A stretch of DNA of 64,000 nucleotides from Lachnospiraceae bacterium (GCA_029063085.1 JAIDOW010000070.1:1-64000), one strand, 5' to 3'. Shown: positions 47,549 to 57,297, numbered from the stretch's first letter. Numbers and translations are program-made. Notes: generated by a model not told the origin, from the letters alone.

Positions 47549-48976
47549 TTAATATTTATATACTTTAACGGTCTTTGTTCCGTATGCCAATGCTTTCTCA
47601 TGCGTAGAGAAGAAAATATCAATGTGATTACCGTTTACTCCGCTTCCACAGTCCTCTACGGTATAAACAATCCCATCAATGACAACCTGGGTTCCATACG
47701 GTAAAACACTGGTATCTGCTGCAATAGTTCTTCCCTCTGTAGGGGTTGTACCACTGGCTGTTTTATTATGACCACCACTACATTTTTTACATCCACAATA
47801 CGCTGTAATTGTAAATGTTCCGATACATTCTCCAGACTCTGTCGCAGTGACCGGAGTAGTTGTGGCACCCTTATAGGAATCACTGTTATCACTGCCGGAA
47901 TTCCCTCCCGCATTATTATTGTTACCGCTGGCTGCCGCTGCCTTTCTTGCTGCTTCCTCTTCTGCTGCCTTTCTCGCTGCTTCTTCCGCTGCTGCTTTTT
48001 CTGCTGCCTGCCGCTCCAGCTCTTCTGCCGATACAGCAATCTCGTATAATTTATCTACATCTACAAAATCAGATGAAACATAGCCGGTCTGACCATCTTC
48101 CAACATAACCTGAAGCCATGTAATATCATTCTCTGTACTCTGTGCATGCTCCGGTTCTTTCTCTGTTTCCTTTTCTTCCCCTTCCGGTTTACTTGAAACT
48201 ACGGATTCATCAGCTTTTTCTTTGTCCTCTGTCTTATCTTCCTCTAATACTTTAACTGTATCCTCTTTCTCTAATACTGTTAAAATATCTGCCTCGGTAG
48301 ATTTCTCTGTTCTGACATTGACTCCGTCTTCCAAAACCGTACCAAGAAGTGTTACATAATCTTTTGCATACTGTTCTGCACTTTCACCTGTCAAAATATA
48401 ATCTGTTAATACATATCCTTCTACATCTCCGGATTTAATCTTAGTCCAGTCCCCCTCTGTACCTTCTACAATAGCGATGGCACCCGGATTCATGGAACCT
48501 ACAAACTCTGCCTCTGTACTTGGCTCTTTCCGTATATTCAATGTCTCTTCCACATTTGCAATACATTTGTTATCAAACTCACTCTTCTCTGTCTGCTGTT
48601 CTTCTTTCTTCTGTTCTGTCGTCTCATTATAAGCATCAGCAGTCTCGGTTGCCGCCTCTGTCGTCGTATTCTCAACAGTAGCCGCCATTTCCTCTACATC
48701 TGCCGTCTTCGTATCCGTTGTCACCTTGGCAATTGTCTTCTCTTCTTCACTGCTACCAAACAAAGCTTCTTTCACGCTGACATTTGCGCTTGCTGCCACA
48801 GTGTCTGCTCCATTGCCGGAAACGGCTAACACAACTGCTCCTGTTAATAATCCCACTACTGCTATTACACAAATCAATATCTGTAAGTTTCTCACAAAAT
48901 ATCTGCCATTCAAAATATTCTTTCTCATGTAAAGCATATAGTGTTCTTTCATTACAGCTTTTCTGCTATGTCTCAT
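47549..48976 (-). CDS. SH3b and 3D-domain cell-wall protein
   Basis: 475 residues, secreted and membrane-tethered. N-terminal TM helix at about 31-53, an acidic threonine/glutamate-rich region, two bacterial SH3 domains (about 135-200 'NIRKEPSTEAEFVGSMNPGAIAIVEGTEGDWTKI' and 208-315), an alanine/glutamate coiled coil (about 318-350), then a 3D domain at the C-terminus ('TFTITAYCGCKKCSGGHNKTASG...DTSVLPYGTQVVIDG...HIDIFF') with the three conserved aspartates. 3D domains occur in lytic transglycosylase-like Rpf/YabE proteins. Likely acts on peptidoglycan. Confidence 0.9.
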   Translation of the reverse strand: MRHSRKAVMKEHYMLYMRKNILNGRYFVRNLQILICVIAVVGLLTGAVVLAVSGNGADTVAASANVSVKEALFGSSEEEKTIAKVTTDTKTADVEEMAATVENTTTEAATETADAYNETTEQKKEEQQTEKSEFDNKCIANVEETLNIRKEPSTEAEFVGSMNPGAIAIVEGTEGDWTKIKSGDVEGYVLTDYILTGESAEQYAKDYVTLLGTVLEDGVNVRTEKSTEADILTVLEKEDTVKVLEEDKTEDKEKADESVVSSKPEGEEKETEKEPEHAQSTENDITWLQVMLEDGQTGYVSSDFVDVDKLYEIAVSAEELERQAAEKAAAEEAARKAAEEEAARKAAAASGNNNNAGGNSGSDNSDSYKGATTTPVTATESGECIGTFTITAYCGCKKCSGGHNKTASGTTPTEGRTIAADTSVLPYGTQVVIDGIVYTVEDCGSGVNGNHIDIFFSTHEKALAYGTKTVKVYKY

Positions 48977-49281
48977 GATTAACTTCCTCCATCAACCCGC
49001 AGCACCCTTGCTGCTTGTAATTCTGTTGATATTATACATCTCACAAGTTATAGAACTTCTACCAAAATGTTACAAAGTTGTTACAAGTTGTAATATAGCA
49101 CGTAACAAAATAAATGTCAAGTCTACTTTTAATATTGTGAAATATGTCATAAATCCGCTTTTTTCCATGTTTTTATAGGAATTTTTTTGTTTATATGTTA
49201 AGATAACATTAAGTTTATCATAAAAGTTCAAAAAAGCTGCCAGCTTTTGTATATATTCCATAACTGGAGGAACAGAAACAT
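48977..49281. other. Divergent intergenic region, 3D protein / rRNA pseudouridine synthase
   Basis: AT-rich stretch holding the divergent 5' flanks. I see no gene. A TAACATTAAGTT-rich segment near 49200 may hold the plus-strand promoter, but no box pair is clean. Confidence 0.4.
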
Positions 49282-50016
49282 ATGTCACAAATTCGTTTAG
49301 ATAAATATCTTGCAGATGCAGGAATCGGCACCCGCTCTGAAATAAAATCCTATATTAAAAAGGGAGTTGTATCCGTAAATGATATCACCATTAAAAAGCC
49401 GGATATAAAGATAGATTCCGAAACAGATACCGTGCAATTTCAAAACCGGATCGTACAGGCATCTTCTTATGAATATTATATTTTAAACAAACCTGCCGGC
49501 TATGTCAGTGCTACAAAAGATAACACTGCCCCCACCGTTTTATCTCTGATCAAAAGCAGCCGGAAGGATTTATTTCCGGTAGGCAGACTGGACAAGGATA
49601 CAGAAGGACTCCTTCTTATTACAAATGATGGTACACTTTCTCATAGGCTGCTTTCTCCTAAACGGCATGTAGATAAAACCTATTATGCCATAATAGAGGG
49701 AATTATATCCAATGAAGATATCTCTGCTTTTGAAAATGGTCTTATAATCGGGGATGAGGACTTAAATATTGCAATGCCGGCTAAGCTTTCCGTATTAAAA
49801 ACCGAACATTTTCCAAAAGAACTCTCTTATATAGAAGTAACGATTCATGAAGGGAAATTTCATCAGGTAAAAAGAATGTTTAAGGCTGTGAACAAAAAAG
49901 TAATCTATCTGCAAAGAATCTCTTTTGGAACACTGGTACTGCCAAAAGACCTGGCGTCAGGTTCCTATCGTGAACTGACTGACACTGAACTTGCTTCCTT
50001 GAAAAACTGCTGTTAA
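49282..50016 (+). CDS. RsuA-family 16S rRNA pseudouridine synthase
   Basis: 244 residues. An N-terminal S4 RNA-binding domain ('IRLDKYLADAGIGTRSEIKSYIKKGVVSVN') precedes the catalytic domain with 'LNKPAGYVSATKD', catalytic aspartate in 'PVGRLDKDTEGLLLITNDG', 'KTYYAIIEG' and 'EGKFHQVKRMF'. The compact size fits RsuA, which modifies U516 of 16S rRNA. GGAGG lies 9 bases upstream of the ATG. It is followed by the aromatic biosynthesis genes with a 114-base gap. Confidence 0.92.
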   Translation: MSQIRLDKYLADAGIGTRSEIKSYIKKGVVSVNDITIKKPDIKIDSETDTVQFQNRIVQASSYEYYILNKPAGYVSATKDNTAPTVLSLIKSSRKDLFPVGRLDKDTEGLLLITNDGTLSHRLLSPKRHVDKTYYAIIEGIISNEDISAFENGLIIGDEDLNIAMPAKLSVLKTEHFPKELSYIEVTIHEGKFHQVKRMFKAVNKKVIYLQRISFGTLVLPKDLASGSYRELTDTELASLKNCC

Positions 50017-50130
50017 TTCTTCTTCCGTTTCGCTTTAGCAATTTAAAGTGTTGACACAATTAAAATATCATAATAAAATGTTACTATTATATATCATGTG
50101 CTTTGCACATCAAATTATTGGAGTAGAAAG

Positions 50131-51234
50131 ATGAATAAACAAAAAAATTTCAGCATTGGTTTTATCGGTCTTGGTCTGATAGGCGGTTCTATCGCCAAAT
50201 CTATCCGACGCATCTTTCCCGATTCAGAAATATTGGGATTTGATGTAGACCAATCCGCTTTAACCCTTGCATTAGAGGATAAGACCTTAACAAAAACCGT
50301 AACTGCCATTGAAGCAATGAATGACTGTGATTATATTTTCCTATGTGCACCGGTACATTATAATATCGCCTATCTTCCTATATTAAAGAGAATTATAAAA
50401 GCCTCCTGTATCCTCACTGATGTGGGAAGCGTAAAGAATGATATATGCTGTGCCATTCATGATAATCAATTAGATGATTATTTTATTGGAGGACATCCAA
50501 TGGTGGGATCTGAACGAAGCGGCTATGATGCGGCAAGCGACCGGCTGATCGAGAATGCCTATTACTTTGTAACCCCATCCGAAACAATGACGCAGGAGAA
50601 AATCATTGCATTCAGAACCTTTTTGGAGGATTTAGGCACTATCCCAATTGTATATAGCCCCAGACAACATGATGAAATTACTGCCTATATCAGCCATATT
50701 CCTCATGTAATCGCCTCCTCTTTAGTAAACCTTGCCGCTTCCAAAGAAGATGACAACGGTATGCTGAAACAGCTTGCCGCCGGCGGTTTTAAGGACATAA
50801 CAAGAATTGCTTCTTCCAATCCTGTTGTATGGGAGCACATTTTATTAAGTAATCCGAAAAATATCACAACGGGACTTCGTTCTTTTATCAGAGAGTTAGA
50901 AGACATGATTGCTTTTATCGAGACAGAAGACGCAAGAAGCATTTATTCCTTTTTTGATTCTGCAAAAGATTACCGGAACTCCATTCCAGAACATGCAACC
51001 GGCGTCATTCGCATGAACTATGATGTCTATGTGGATATTCCGGATGAAGCAAACGCACTGGCAAAAGCAGTAACTTATATCGGGGATGCCGGAATCAGCC
51101 TAAAAAATATCGGAATTACCCATAACAGGGAAGATAACGAAGGTGTTTTGCGGTTATCCTTTTATGACAATGATGCTGCCGCTGCTGCTGCCTCCCTTTT
51201 GAAAACATATCATTATCAGGTTTACCAGCGTTAA
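50131..51234 (+). CDS. tyrA: Prephenate dehydrogenase with ACT domain
   Basis: About 367 residues. NAD-dependent oxidation of prephenate to 4-hydroxyphenylpyruvate in tyrosine synthesis. Rossmann motif 'IGFIGLGLIGGSIAKSI', 'DYIFLCAPV', 'TDVGSVKNDI', 'FIGGHPMVGSERSGYDAAS' and catalytic His in 'YISHIPHVIASSL'. A C-terminal ACT domain (about 295-367) suggests feedback by tyrosine. The start at 50131 follows GGAG by 7 bases. Next gene is aroA. Confidence 0.95.
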   Translation: MNKQKNFSIGFIGLGLIGGSIAKSIRRIFPDSEILGFDVDQSALTLALEDKTLTKTVTAIEAMNDCDYIFLCAPVHYNIAYLPILKRIIKASCILTDVGSVKNDICCAIHDNQLDDYFIGGHPMVGSERSGYDAASDRLIENAYYFVTPSETMTQEKIIAFRTFLEDLGTIPIVYSPRQHDEITAYISHIPHVIASSLVNLAASKEDDNGMLKQLAAGGFKDITRIASSNPVVWEHILLSNPKNITTGLRSFIRELEDMIAFIETEDARSIYSFFDSAKDYRNSIPEHATGVIRMNYDVYVDIPDEANALAKAVTYIGDAGISLKNIGITHNREDNEGVLRLSFYDNDAAAAAASLLKTYHYQVYQR

Positions 51235-51324
51235 CTGCTGATACCTAAACCACACTTTATTTCAAATGTACTATTTATTTTAACCTGTCAACACCTATAT
51301 ATATTATACAAGGAGAACAATACC

Positions 51325-52608
51325 ATGCCTATACCACATATCCATCACTTAAAAGGAGAAATCACCGTTCCCGGTGATAAATCCATATCCCATAGAAGTA
51401 TTATGTTAGGAGCTCTGGCAAACGGAACTACAGAAGTAACCGGTTTTTTACAGGGTGCCGACTGTCTGTCCTCCATCTCCTGTTTCCAGAAAATGGGAAT
51501 TGAGATTGAAAATAACAAAAAAAATAATACGGTACGGATTCACGGAAAAGGGCTGCATGGTCTGACTGCCCCCTCTGGCACACTGGATGTAGGCAACAGC
51601 GGCACTACCACAAGACTGATGTCCGGCATTCTTGCCGCACAGCCATTTACCTCCATGATAAATGGCGATGCTTCTATCCGCAAACGTCCAATGGGAAGAA
51701 TTATGACCCCGCTTTCTCAAATGGGCGCTGTTTTTGAAAGCCTCAATACCGAACAATGTGCACCGTTTACGATTACCGGCGGTTCTTTACATGGTATTGA
51801 TTATGTATCCCCTGTGGCATCTGCTCAGGTAAAATCCGCTGTTTTACTTGCAGGACTTTTTGCCGATGGCAAAACCAGCGTTACAGAACCATATGTATCC
51901 AGAAATCATACAGAATTAATGTTACAGTCCTTTGGTGCAGATATCCAATGTGAAGGAACCACCGCAGCAGTTCTGCCAGCGAGGGAACTCGCAGCGCAGC
52001 ATATCTGTGTTCCCGGAGATATTTCCTCTGCGGCTTACTTTATTGCGGCTGGACTGATCACACCGGATTCAGAGATTACGATCAGGAATGTGGGAATCAA
52101 TCCAACCAGGGACGGTATTCTTACTGTATGTAGGGCAATGGGGGCAAATATCACACTATCCAATGTCAAAGATACCATAGGAGAGCCGGTCGCTGATATT
52201 ACTGTTTCCACCAGTTCCCTGCATGGATGTACCGTTGAAGGGGATATCATACCAAAGCTGATCGATGAAATCCCTGTCATTGCCATTATGGCTGCTTTTG
52301 CCAGTGGGACTACCATAATCAAAGATGCCCAGGAATTAAAGGTAAAAGAATCCAACCGAATTGACGTTATGGTCAACAATCTTTCTTCTATGGGGGCAGA
52401 TATTGAAGGAACTGAAGACGGAATGATCATCCATGGCGGCAGAGAACTTCACGGAGCAGTCATTGATTCCAAACTGGATCACCGCATTGCCATGAGTTTT
52501 GCAATTGCAGGAGGACTGGCAAAAGGAGATACGGAAATCATTGGTGCAGATTGTGTAAACATCTCCTATCCTGATTTTTATCCTGATCTGGCATCCCTTG
52601 CCAGATAA
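51325..52608 (+). CDS. aroA: 5-enolpyruvylshikimate-3-phosphate synthase
   Basis: 427 residues, sixth step of the shikimate pathway. Motifs: 'PGDKSISHRSIMLGALANG', 'LDVGNSGTTTRLMSGILA', 'GDASIRKRPMGRI', 'ASAQVKSAVLLAGLFADG' and 'KESNRIDVMVNNL'. The active-site stretch 'GNSGTTTRL' resembles class II-like enzymes rather than the plant-type 'GNAGTAMRP', which often have lower glyphosate sensitivity (family knowledge). AAGGAG lies 9 bases upstream of the ATG. Part of a tyrA-aroA unit. Confidence 0.97.
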   Translation: MPIPHIHHLKGEITVPGDKSISHRSIMLGALANGTTEVTGFLQGADCLSSISCFQKMGIEIENNKKNNTVRIHGKGLHGLTAPSGTLDVGNSGTTTRLMSGILAAQPFTSMINGDASIRKRPMGRIMTPLSQMGAVFESLNTEQCAPFTITGGSLHGIDYVSPVASAQVKSAVLLAGLFADGKTSVTEPYVSRNHTELMLQSFGADIQCEGTTAAVLPARELAAQHICVPGDISSAAYFIAAGLITPDSEITIRNVGINPTRDGILTVCRAMGANITLSNVKDTIGEPVADITVSTSSLHGCTVEGDIIPKLIDEIPVIAIMAAFASGTTIIKDAQELKVKESNRIDVMVNNLSSMGADIEGTEDGMIIHGGRELHGAVIDSKLDHRIAMSFAIAGGLAKGDTEIIGADCVNISYPDFYPDLASLAR

Positions 52609-52668
52609 TCTGCATCCCATTAACTGATTATATTACAACCAAAAAGACCGCCAACAAGGAGAATTCTT

Positions 52669-53019
52669 GTGTTCAATGCATATAAAACTATGGTTGCAGA
52701 TGACGAGTCTGATATTTCGGACTTACTTGAAAAGACTTTGAACATGAAGGGCTTTCACAAAATTATAAATGTTGATACAATATAAGTGCAGTAAGCACCT
52801 GCAAAGAAATCCAGCCCGACATGATTATTTTGAATGTTATGCTGCCTGATATTAACAGCTACGAGGTATGCAAACAAATCAGACAATTTTCCCATTGCCC
52901 TATTCTGTTTCTTTCATCAAAAAATGATGAATTAGATAAAATACTCGGTTCAGCTGTTGGCGGCAGCGATTATGTTATCAAGCCTTTCAGCCCTAAAGAA
53001 ATTGCTTATTTAGCATAGC
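52669..53019 (+). pseudogene. Broken response-regulator receiver gene
   Basis: GTG at 52669 has AAGGAG upstream and opens 'VADDESDISDLLEKTLNMKGF', a receiver domain start. The frame stops at TAA 52783. The rest continues in another frame, 'STCKEIQPDMIILNVMLPDINSYEVCKQIRQFSHCPILFL...SDYVIKPFSPKEIAY', so one base was lost or gained near 52778. The usual phospho-acceptor Asp in 'ILDVMLPD' is Asn here. After 'EIAY' the homology ends, and no DNA-binding domain follows. Dead on three counts. Confidence 0.85.
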
Positions 53020-53058
53020 ACTGATTTCTATATCATCTTCAACCAATAAAATTTTCAT
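52993..53058 (-). pseudogene. Inverted 5' fragment of a second response regulator
   Basis: On the minus strand GGAGGTGATC precedes an ATG at 53058 that reads MKILLVEDDIEISAML, the start of a VanR-like receiver. After about 16 codons it runs into the tail of the plus-strand broken regulator and stops at 52993. The join lies near 53005-53018. Confidence 0.75.
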
Positions 53059-53092
53059 GATCACCTCCAGTTCTATGCCTTATCTATATATT

Positions 53093-53704
53093 CTAATGTT
53101 TTAATCCAAAGTGTATGGCAACTAGTCTGGCCAGTTCATCTATTTTCATGGTTCCATCATTTATAATAGAAACATAATTCTCTTTACAGCACTGTTTCTG
53201 TACTTCCTGTGCAAACAGAACATCTCTGTCCATCCAGTTGCGGAAAGCCGCTTCTTTATCACTACACCCCTCCAATATCAAAGTAACAAAGTCTCTTTTT
53301 CTATAATGAATAATTTGAAATTCCTTCGTAGGTACAATTGAGATATAACGGCTTCCCGGAATACCAGACTGCTTCATCAATTCCGGAAGATACGCTGCCC
53401 CTTCTGTGATAATACCACCTTTCCAATTAATCTGCTTCAAATCTGCTGTCACAAATTCAAAGATTTCCCTGTAAATGTCAAATTCCTCCCTGCACTGAAT
53501 CAATGGCTCCCTCATCCAGATCTGCTCAGCATTCATCCTGGCTACTCTCCTGCAAATGGGATGCCCTTTTCGTGCCCCTGCCTGCATATATCTGTCCAGG
53601 AAATCATCTACTTTAAAGTAGTATAAACCATATTTCTGCGAAAAAATCTCAGCCACACTACTTTTCCCGGCACAAGGGGAACCTCCAATATAGTATATAT
53701 TCAT
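53093..53704 (-). CDS. P-loop kinase-like protein
   Basis: About 203 residues with Walker A 'GGSPCAGKSS' at the N-terminus and the kinase-like helix pattern 'FKVDDFLDRYMQAGARKGHPICRRVARMNAEQIWM'. It resembles small AAA/cytidylate-kinase-type or antibiotic phosphotransferase-like enzymes; the substrate is not identifiable. The start at 53704 has GGAGGTG upstream, which removes 44 residues of the longest frame. It stands in a decayed region between a broken regulator and an unknown membrane protein. Confidence 0.75.
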   Translation of the reverse strand: MNIYYIGGSPCAGKSSVAEIFSQKYGLYYFKVDDFLDRYMQAGARKGHPICRRVARMNAEQIWMREPLIQCREEFDIYREIFEFVTADLKQINWKGGIITEGAAYLPELMKQSGIPGSRYISIVPTKEFQIIHYRKRDFVTLILEGCSDKEAAFRNWMDRDVLFAQEVQKQCCKENYVSIINDGTMKIDELARLVAIHFGLKH

Positions 53705-53894
53705 CTCTGCTTCACCTCCTCTTTCAGAAAAATGTTTCAAACACATGACTCCATTCCAAATCATTTCCCTATTTGGATTGCAAGGTTTTCTGAACACATC
53801 ATTTGTCAGTCCTCTTTGACGGATGCCGGGCTTCATTAAGCTCCAGTTCTTCTACAACCTTCTCACATCTTCAGCAGATTCATTATAAAGCTTT

Positions 53895-54065
53895 TTACTG
53901 ATAAATGGCTAAAAATGACGTTATTTTCCCACAAGCGTATTCGCCGTCAATCAATCCAAATTCCGGGTCGTAATATTTGTTATCATATAACAGAGTCTAT
54001 GTGTATAGCCTGCATTTGTATGCACGGTCAGGATAGAATATTCATACGGTGCAGAATTCTTTTTA
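53895..54065 (-). pseudogene. Possible decayed ORF
   Basis: Two protein-like stretches in different frames abut: 'PYEYSILTVHTNAGYTHRLC' then 'YDNKYYDPEFGLIDGEYACGKITSF', the second stopping at 53895. A frameshift near 53990 would join them. No ribosome site or full domain; I do not recognise the parent. Confidence 0.4.
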
Positions 54066-54099
54066 GAAATACGTGTATTTCGTTCCACATGTTCATTTT

Positions 54100-54873
54100 C
54101 TAATTACCTTTCAAATAATTTTCTATCAAATCATAATCTTCTTTGGAAATGGTATATACTCCATTGTCAGTTTGCTCAATAAAATATTTTCCCTTATCTT
54201 CATATAAAAATAATCTGGATATCACATTCTCTTTGCTAATAAAGTCTACATTGATAATGTTTTCAACACGGATGGGAGTACCTATTTCCCCACTCTTTGT
54301 GGTGGGCTTTGTACCTTCCAAAATGTCCAAAATATCTCCCACATCATCTTTATTGCTTATCACGATTGGACTGTCAGAATTTTTTTTGAGAGAGATACTT
54401 TCTACTAAGCTTGCGTTTGGCAATTCTAGTTCAAAAATAGTTCTATTTAATTCTTTCGCCTCTGTAAAATTCGGTATTACTGGTTTACCTTTTTCCTTGA
54501 ATTTCACATTATAAAACTTATCTGATTTTTCATCATAGAGTAATACGTTATCAAAATTACATATTGGCAAATCCTGTTCATTTTCAGTCGTTAATGTTTC
54601 TTCTATCCGACTTGGACGAACAGTATATTCGTCTGTAGAAACTCCAAAAAAAGTATATTCAGGCATATATGTCGTTACCAACATTTGCGTGTCAGAAACT
54701 TTAAGAGAATATAGCTTATCGTCTTTTATGTTCATGTCTGTATAATTTGATACTGCTTCATTTAAGTTATCAACAATGACTTGCTCAGCAGACTTATTTT
54801 GTACCAAAAACCAAATACATATGATTCCAATCAATACGATACTCGTTATAATTATTAGTAATTTCTTTTTCAT
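54100..54873 (-). CDS. Membrane-anchored hypothetical protein
   Basis: About 257 residues. One N-terminal membrane helix (about 5-24, 'LLIIITSIVLIGIICIWFLV') without a lipobox, then an extracellular beta-rich domain with 'VSDTQMLVTTYMPEYTFFGVSTDEYTV' and a C-terminal 'DVGDILDILEGTKPTTKSGEIGTPIRVENIINVDF'. The start at 54873 follows AGGAG by 7 bases. No family recognised. Its low GC resembles accessory genes nearby. Confidence 0.65.
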   Translation of the reverse strand: MKKKLLIIITSIVLIGIICIWFLVQNKSAEQVIVDNLNEAVSNYTDMNIKDDKLYSLKVSDTQMLVTTYMPEYTFFGVSTDEYTVRPSRIEETLTTENEQDLPICNFDNVLLYDEKSDKFYNVKFKEKGKPVIPNFTEAKELNRTIFELELPNASLVESISLKKNSDSPIVISNKDDVGDILDILEGTKPTTKSGEIGTPIRVENIINVDFISKENVISRLFLYEDKGKYFIEQTDNGVYTISKEDYDLIENYLKGN

Positions 54874-54974
54874 AACATAACTCCTGAAATTTATTATTTT
54901 CGTCATCAACACTTATTGTGAATGCGATATCCAATCCTTTGTTCTTTTCATGCTTCTCAGCAAAATGAAAGCTA

Positions 54975-55181
54975 TCAGTCAATTTTACGAAAGAGTACTG
55001 TTTGCTCTTTCATAGATATTTTTCCAACCTACCAGCCGTATTTCATAAGCTCTTTTTGTATTTCAGGAAAGAGTGGTCGATTGGTATTCCTGCAATCTTC
55101 TGTATTTCTTCAAAGGTCAATTGAAAGGATTCCTTTCCGTTTTTCTGCACATATTCCCATAAAATGTTGTATTTAACTCAT
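54975..55181 (-). pseudogene. Small conserved gene inactivated by two lesions
   Basis: Read on the minus strand from ATG 55181, removal of one T after codon 2 gives 'MSKYNILWEYVQKNGKESF', continuing 'LTFEEIQKIAGIPIDHSFLKYKKELM'. An in-frame TAG at 55029-55031 stands where the continuation 'VGKISMKEQTVLFRKID' suggests a CAG glutamine codon. I recall intact small proteins of this pattern in Firmicutes, of unknown function. An upstream tail 'MVADGYCFAAFLKRKKRQ' overlapping the ATG suggests a lost partner gene. Confidence 0.7.
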
Positions 55182-55269
55182 TGCCTTTTCTTCCTTTTCA
55201 AAAATGCCGCAAAACAGTATCCATCTGCCACCATTTCTCGGTATTCATACTACACTAAAAATTTCCAGT

Positions 55270-55884
55270 TTATTTTGTTCGAGAAAAAACAGAATGTGAC
55301 CTTCTGTATATATCATTATCTTTCTGCCTTAACTCATTTTCTACCTGCACCAGTTGTTTCTCCAGATTCTGGATTTTCCTTTCATCTTTATCGCCGAATG
55401 GCATAGCGGGATACCCAGAGGACATTTCACCCCCGGAAGCTGACTGGATCTGCTTTTCCAGCTGTTGTTTTTTCTCTTTCAGCTTCTTGATTTCCCTGTC
55501 AACCTTATCGGTATTCGCAACGCATCTATCCACAAGCTTTCCTGGATGATTTCCACTCACCTTCGGCTCTTTGCCATCTGTGCCTCCCTTGGAACGGTCA
55601 TCATTTTCCTTTGCGGTCGCACGGTCATCCATATTCGGATCATCAAAAAAAATTTTCCGGTTACCGTTATCGTCCTGTCCTATCCGGTACAGCCCAGTAG
55701 GCTCTTTCCCTGATTTTTCACTGCTGATATATTCATCCCACGGTTCGGACACTGCCAGAGCTTTTTGTCTCTGCTTCCCTGTCTCCTTTGCTTTTTCCGC
55801 CCTCTCAGCAGCCTCTTTTTCTTTCACCCTCTCTGCATAGTTGATTCCAGAATGATCATAGTTACCGCTAATCTGCATTGCCAT
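55270..55884 (-). CDS. Coiled-coil hypothetical protein
   Basis: 204 residues, hydrophilic. The N-terminal 50 residues are a charged helix ('YAERVKEKEAAERAEKAKETGKQRQKAL'), then 'PWDEYISSEKSGKEPTGLYRIGQDDNGNRKIFFDDP' and a C-terminal coiled coil (about 122-190, 'REIKKLKEKKQQLEKQIQS...ERKIQNLEKQLVQVENELRQ'). No signal or membrane helix. AGGAGG lies 9 bases from the ATG. I have no family name. It lies downstream of the AgrC-like kinase in the same direction. Confidence 0.72.
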   Translation of the reverse strand: MAMQISGNYDHSGINYAERVKEKEAAERAEKAKETGKQRQKALAVSEPWDEYISSEKSGKEPTGLYRIGQDDNGNRKIFFDDPNMDDRATAKENDDRSKGGTDGKEPKVSGNHPGKLVDRCVANTDKVDREIKKLKEKKQQLEKQIQSASGGEMSSGYPAMPFGDKDERKIQNLEKQLVQVENELRQKDNDIYRRSHSVFSRTK

Positions 55885-55974
55885 AAGTATTTTCCTCCTT
55901 CGATTTGATATTGTCAGGAAGCTGCCTTTACAGACAGCTTCCTTATTCTTTTTTTCGGCTGCCAGAAACAGCGG

Positions 55975-57297
55975 TTAATCCATTTGCTGTGGAATGACTT
56001 CTGGATGCTGTGGAATGACTAGCAATACATGGAGGACAAATTTATTCCCCTGCGTTTCTATACTCATGGCCCCACCATATTTCTCAACTACCGCTTTTAC
56101 ATTCGACAGACCTGTCCCTTTTTTGAACATGCCTTTTCCCTGGCAACTGTTTTCAATTTCTATCATAAGAAAATCTCCCTGTATGCGTCCTGATACATAG
56201 ATGTATTTTTCTGCACCAGCTTCCATACTTTTACATGCCCGAATCGCATTGTCCAAAGCATTTGACAGGACGATACAGATATCAATGTCACGCAGTCCGC
56301 AGGGATATGGCAGAAGGAGAGAACAGTTCACACTAATCCCCATACTTTTTGCAATCCCCATTTTGTTTCCCACCAGAATATCCACTACCGGGTTGTTTGT
56401 ACTGCAAGGAAATGACATTTTTTCCGCTATATCGTCCATATCTTCAATATAACTTACAGCCTGTTCCAGTTTCCCAGTCTGCAAAAGCTTTTTTACTACT
56501 GCGATGTGGTTTCTTATGTCATGGCGAAATGACTTTGTCTCATCATAACGTGCCTTTGCTTCCTCCACATACTGGTTCAGGGAAAGTTCTTCCTGTTCCA
56601 ATAGTGATAATTCCGTACTGAGGCGGAAACTCTGTAGCAGCTTCTTATAAGCGAACAGAATGCAGAACAGGCTGGCGATACCCAAAAGATGCATGGTGAA
56701 CAACTGCCAATGGTTGAATAGATATCCCGTAGGTCCTTCGCTCTCTATAATTTCAAACTGGAATTCAATGGAATTAATGTATTCACTCATAATAAATATC
56801 ATCAGTATCGGAATAAAAACCAGAAACATTTGCTGCATTTCTGCGGCGGTATAGAAGGAAAAATAACGGTACACCATATAATAACAAAACCCGGTTAACA
56901 CCAGTGACGCAGCCTCGCTGACCAGCATGATCACGATACCAACCGTATCATGGAAAGCAGCAGTCATCAATGAACAAAAAAGCCCCATCAGAGATTTCAC
57001 AATTCCATAGCAGAGCAGCATAATCTCAGTCATCAGTGCCGCATATAAAAGGGAAGACTTAAAATCCGCATGGCAGAACAACGTCCCACATGCTGTAAGC
57101 AGAAGAACAAGTGCCCCGAAGCCGATTATCGTGCCAACTGAAACAAAATCAATGACAAAAACCGCACATACCGCAAACAGAAAATAAAATGGAAGCTTTA
57201 CTTTCTTTTTTAGAATCTTTGCATAGAAATAAAACTGAAAAAGCATTTCAATACTTCCCATGATATATACATTAAAAAAATCAATATACTCAACCAT
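55975..57297 (-). CDS. AgrC-like GHKL sensor histidine kinase
   Basis: 440 residues. Six or seven N-terminal membrane helices (about 1-215), then a cytoplasmic coiled coil and the GHKL kinase: phospho-His in 'SFRHDIRNHIAVVKKLLQTG', 'DILVGNKMGIAKSMGISVNC', N-box 'DICIVLSNALDNAIRAC' and G-box 'GTGLSNVKAVVEKYGG'. This type usually senses secreted peptides and phosphorylates a LytTR regulator, which is encoded immediately upstream. No AgrB/AgrD-type signal genes are seen nearby, so the ligand may come from elsewhere. Confidence 0.92.
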   Translation of the reverse strand: MVEYIDFFNVYIMGSIEMLFQFYFYAKILKKKVKLPFYFLFAVCAVFVIDFVSVGTIIGFGALVLLLTACGTLFCHADFKSSLLYAALMTEIMLLCYGIVKSLMGLFCSLMTAAFHDTVGIVIMLVSEAASLVLTGFCYYMVYRYFSFYTAAEMQQMFLVFIPILMIFIMSEYINSIEFQFEIIESEGPTGYLFNHWQLFTMHLLGIASLFCILFAYKKLLQSFRLSTELSLLEQEELSLNQYVEEAKARYDETKSFRHDIRNHIAVVKKLLQTGKLEQAVSYIEDMDDIAEKMSFPCSTNNPVVDILVGNKMGIAKSMGISVNCSLLLPYPCGLRDIDICIVLSNALDNAIRACKSMEAGAEKYIYVSGRIQGDFLMIEIENSCQGKGMFKKGTGLSNVKAVVEKYGGAMSIETQGNKFVLHVLLVIPQHPEVIPQQMD

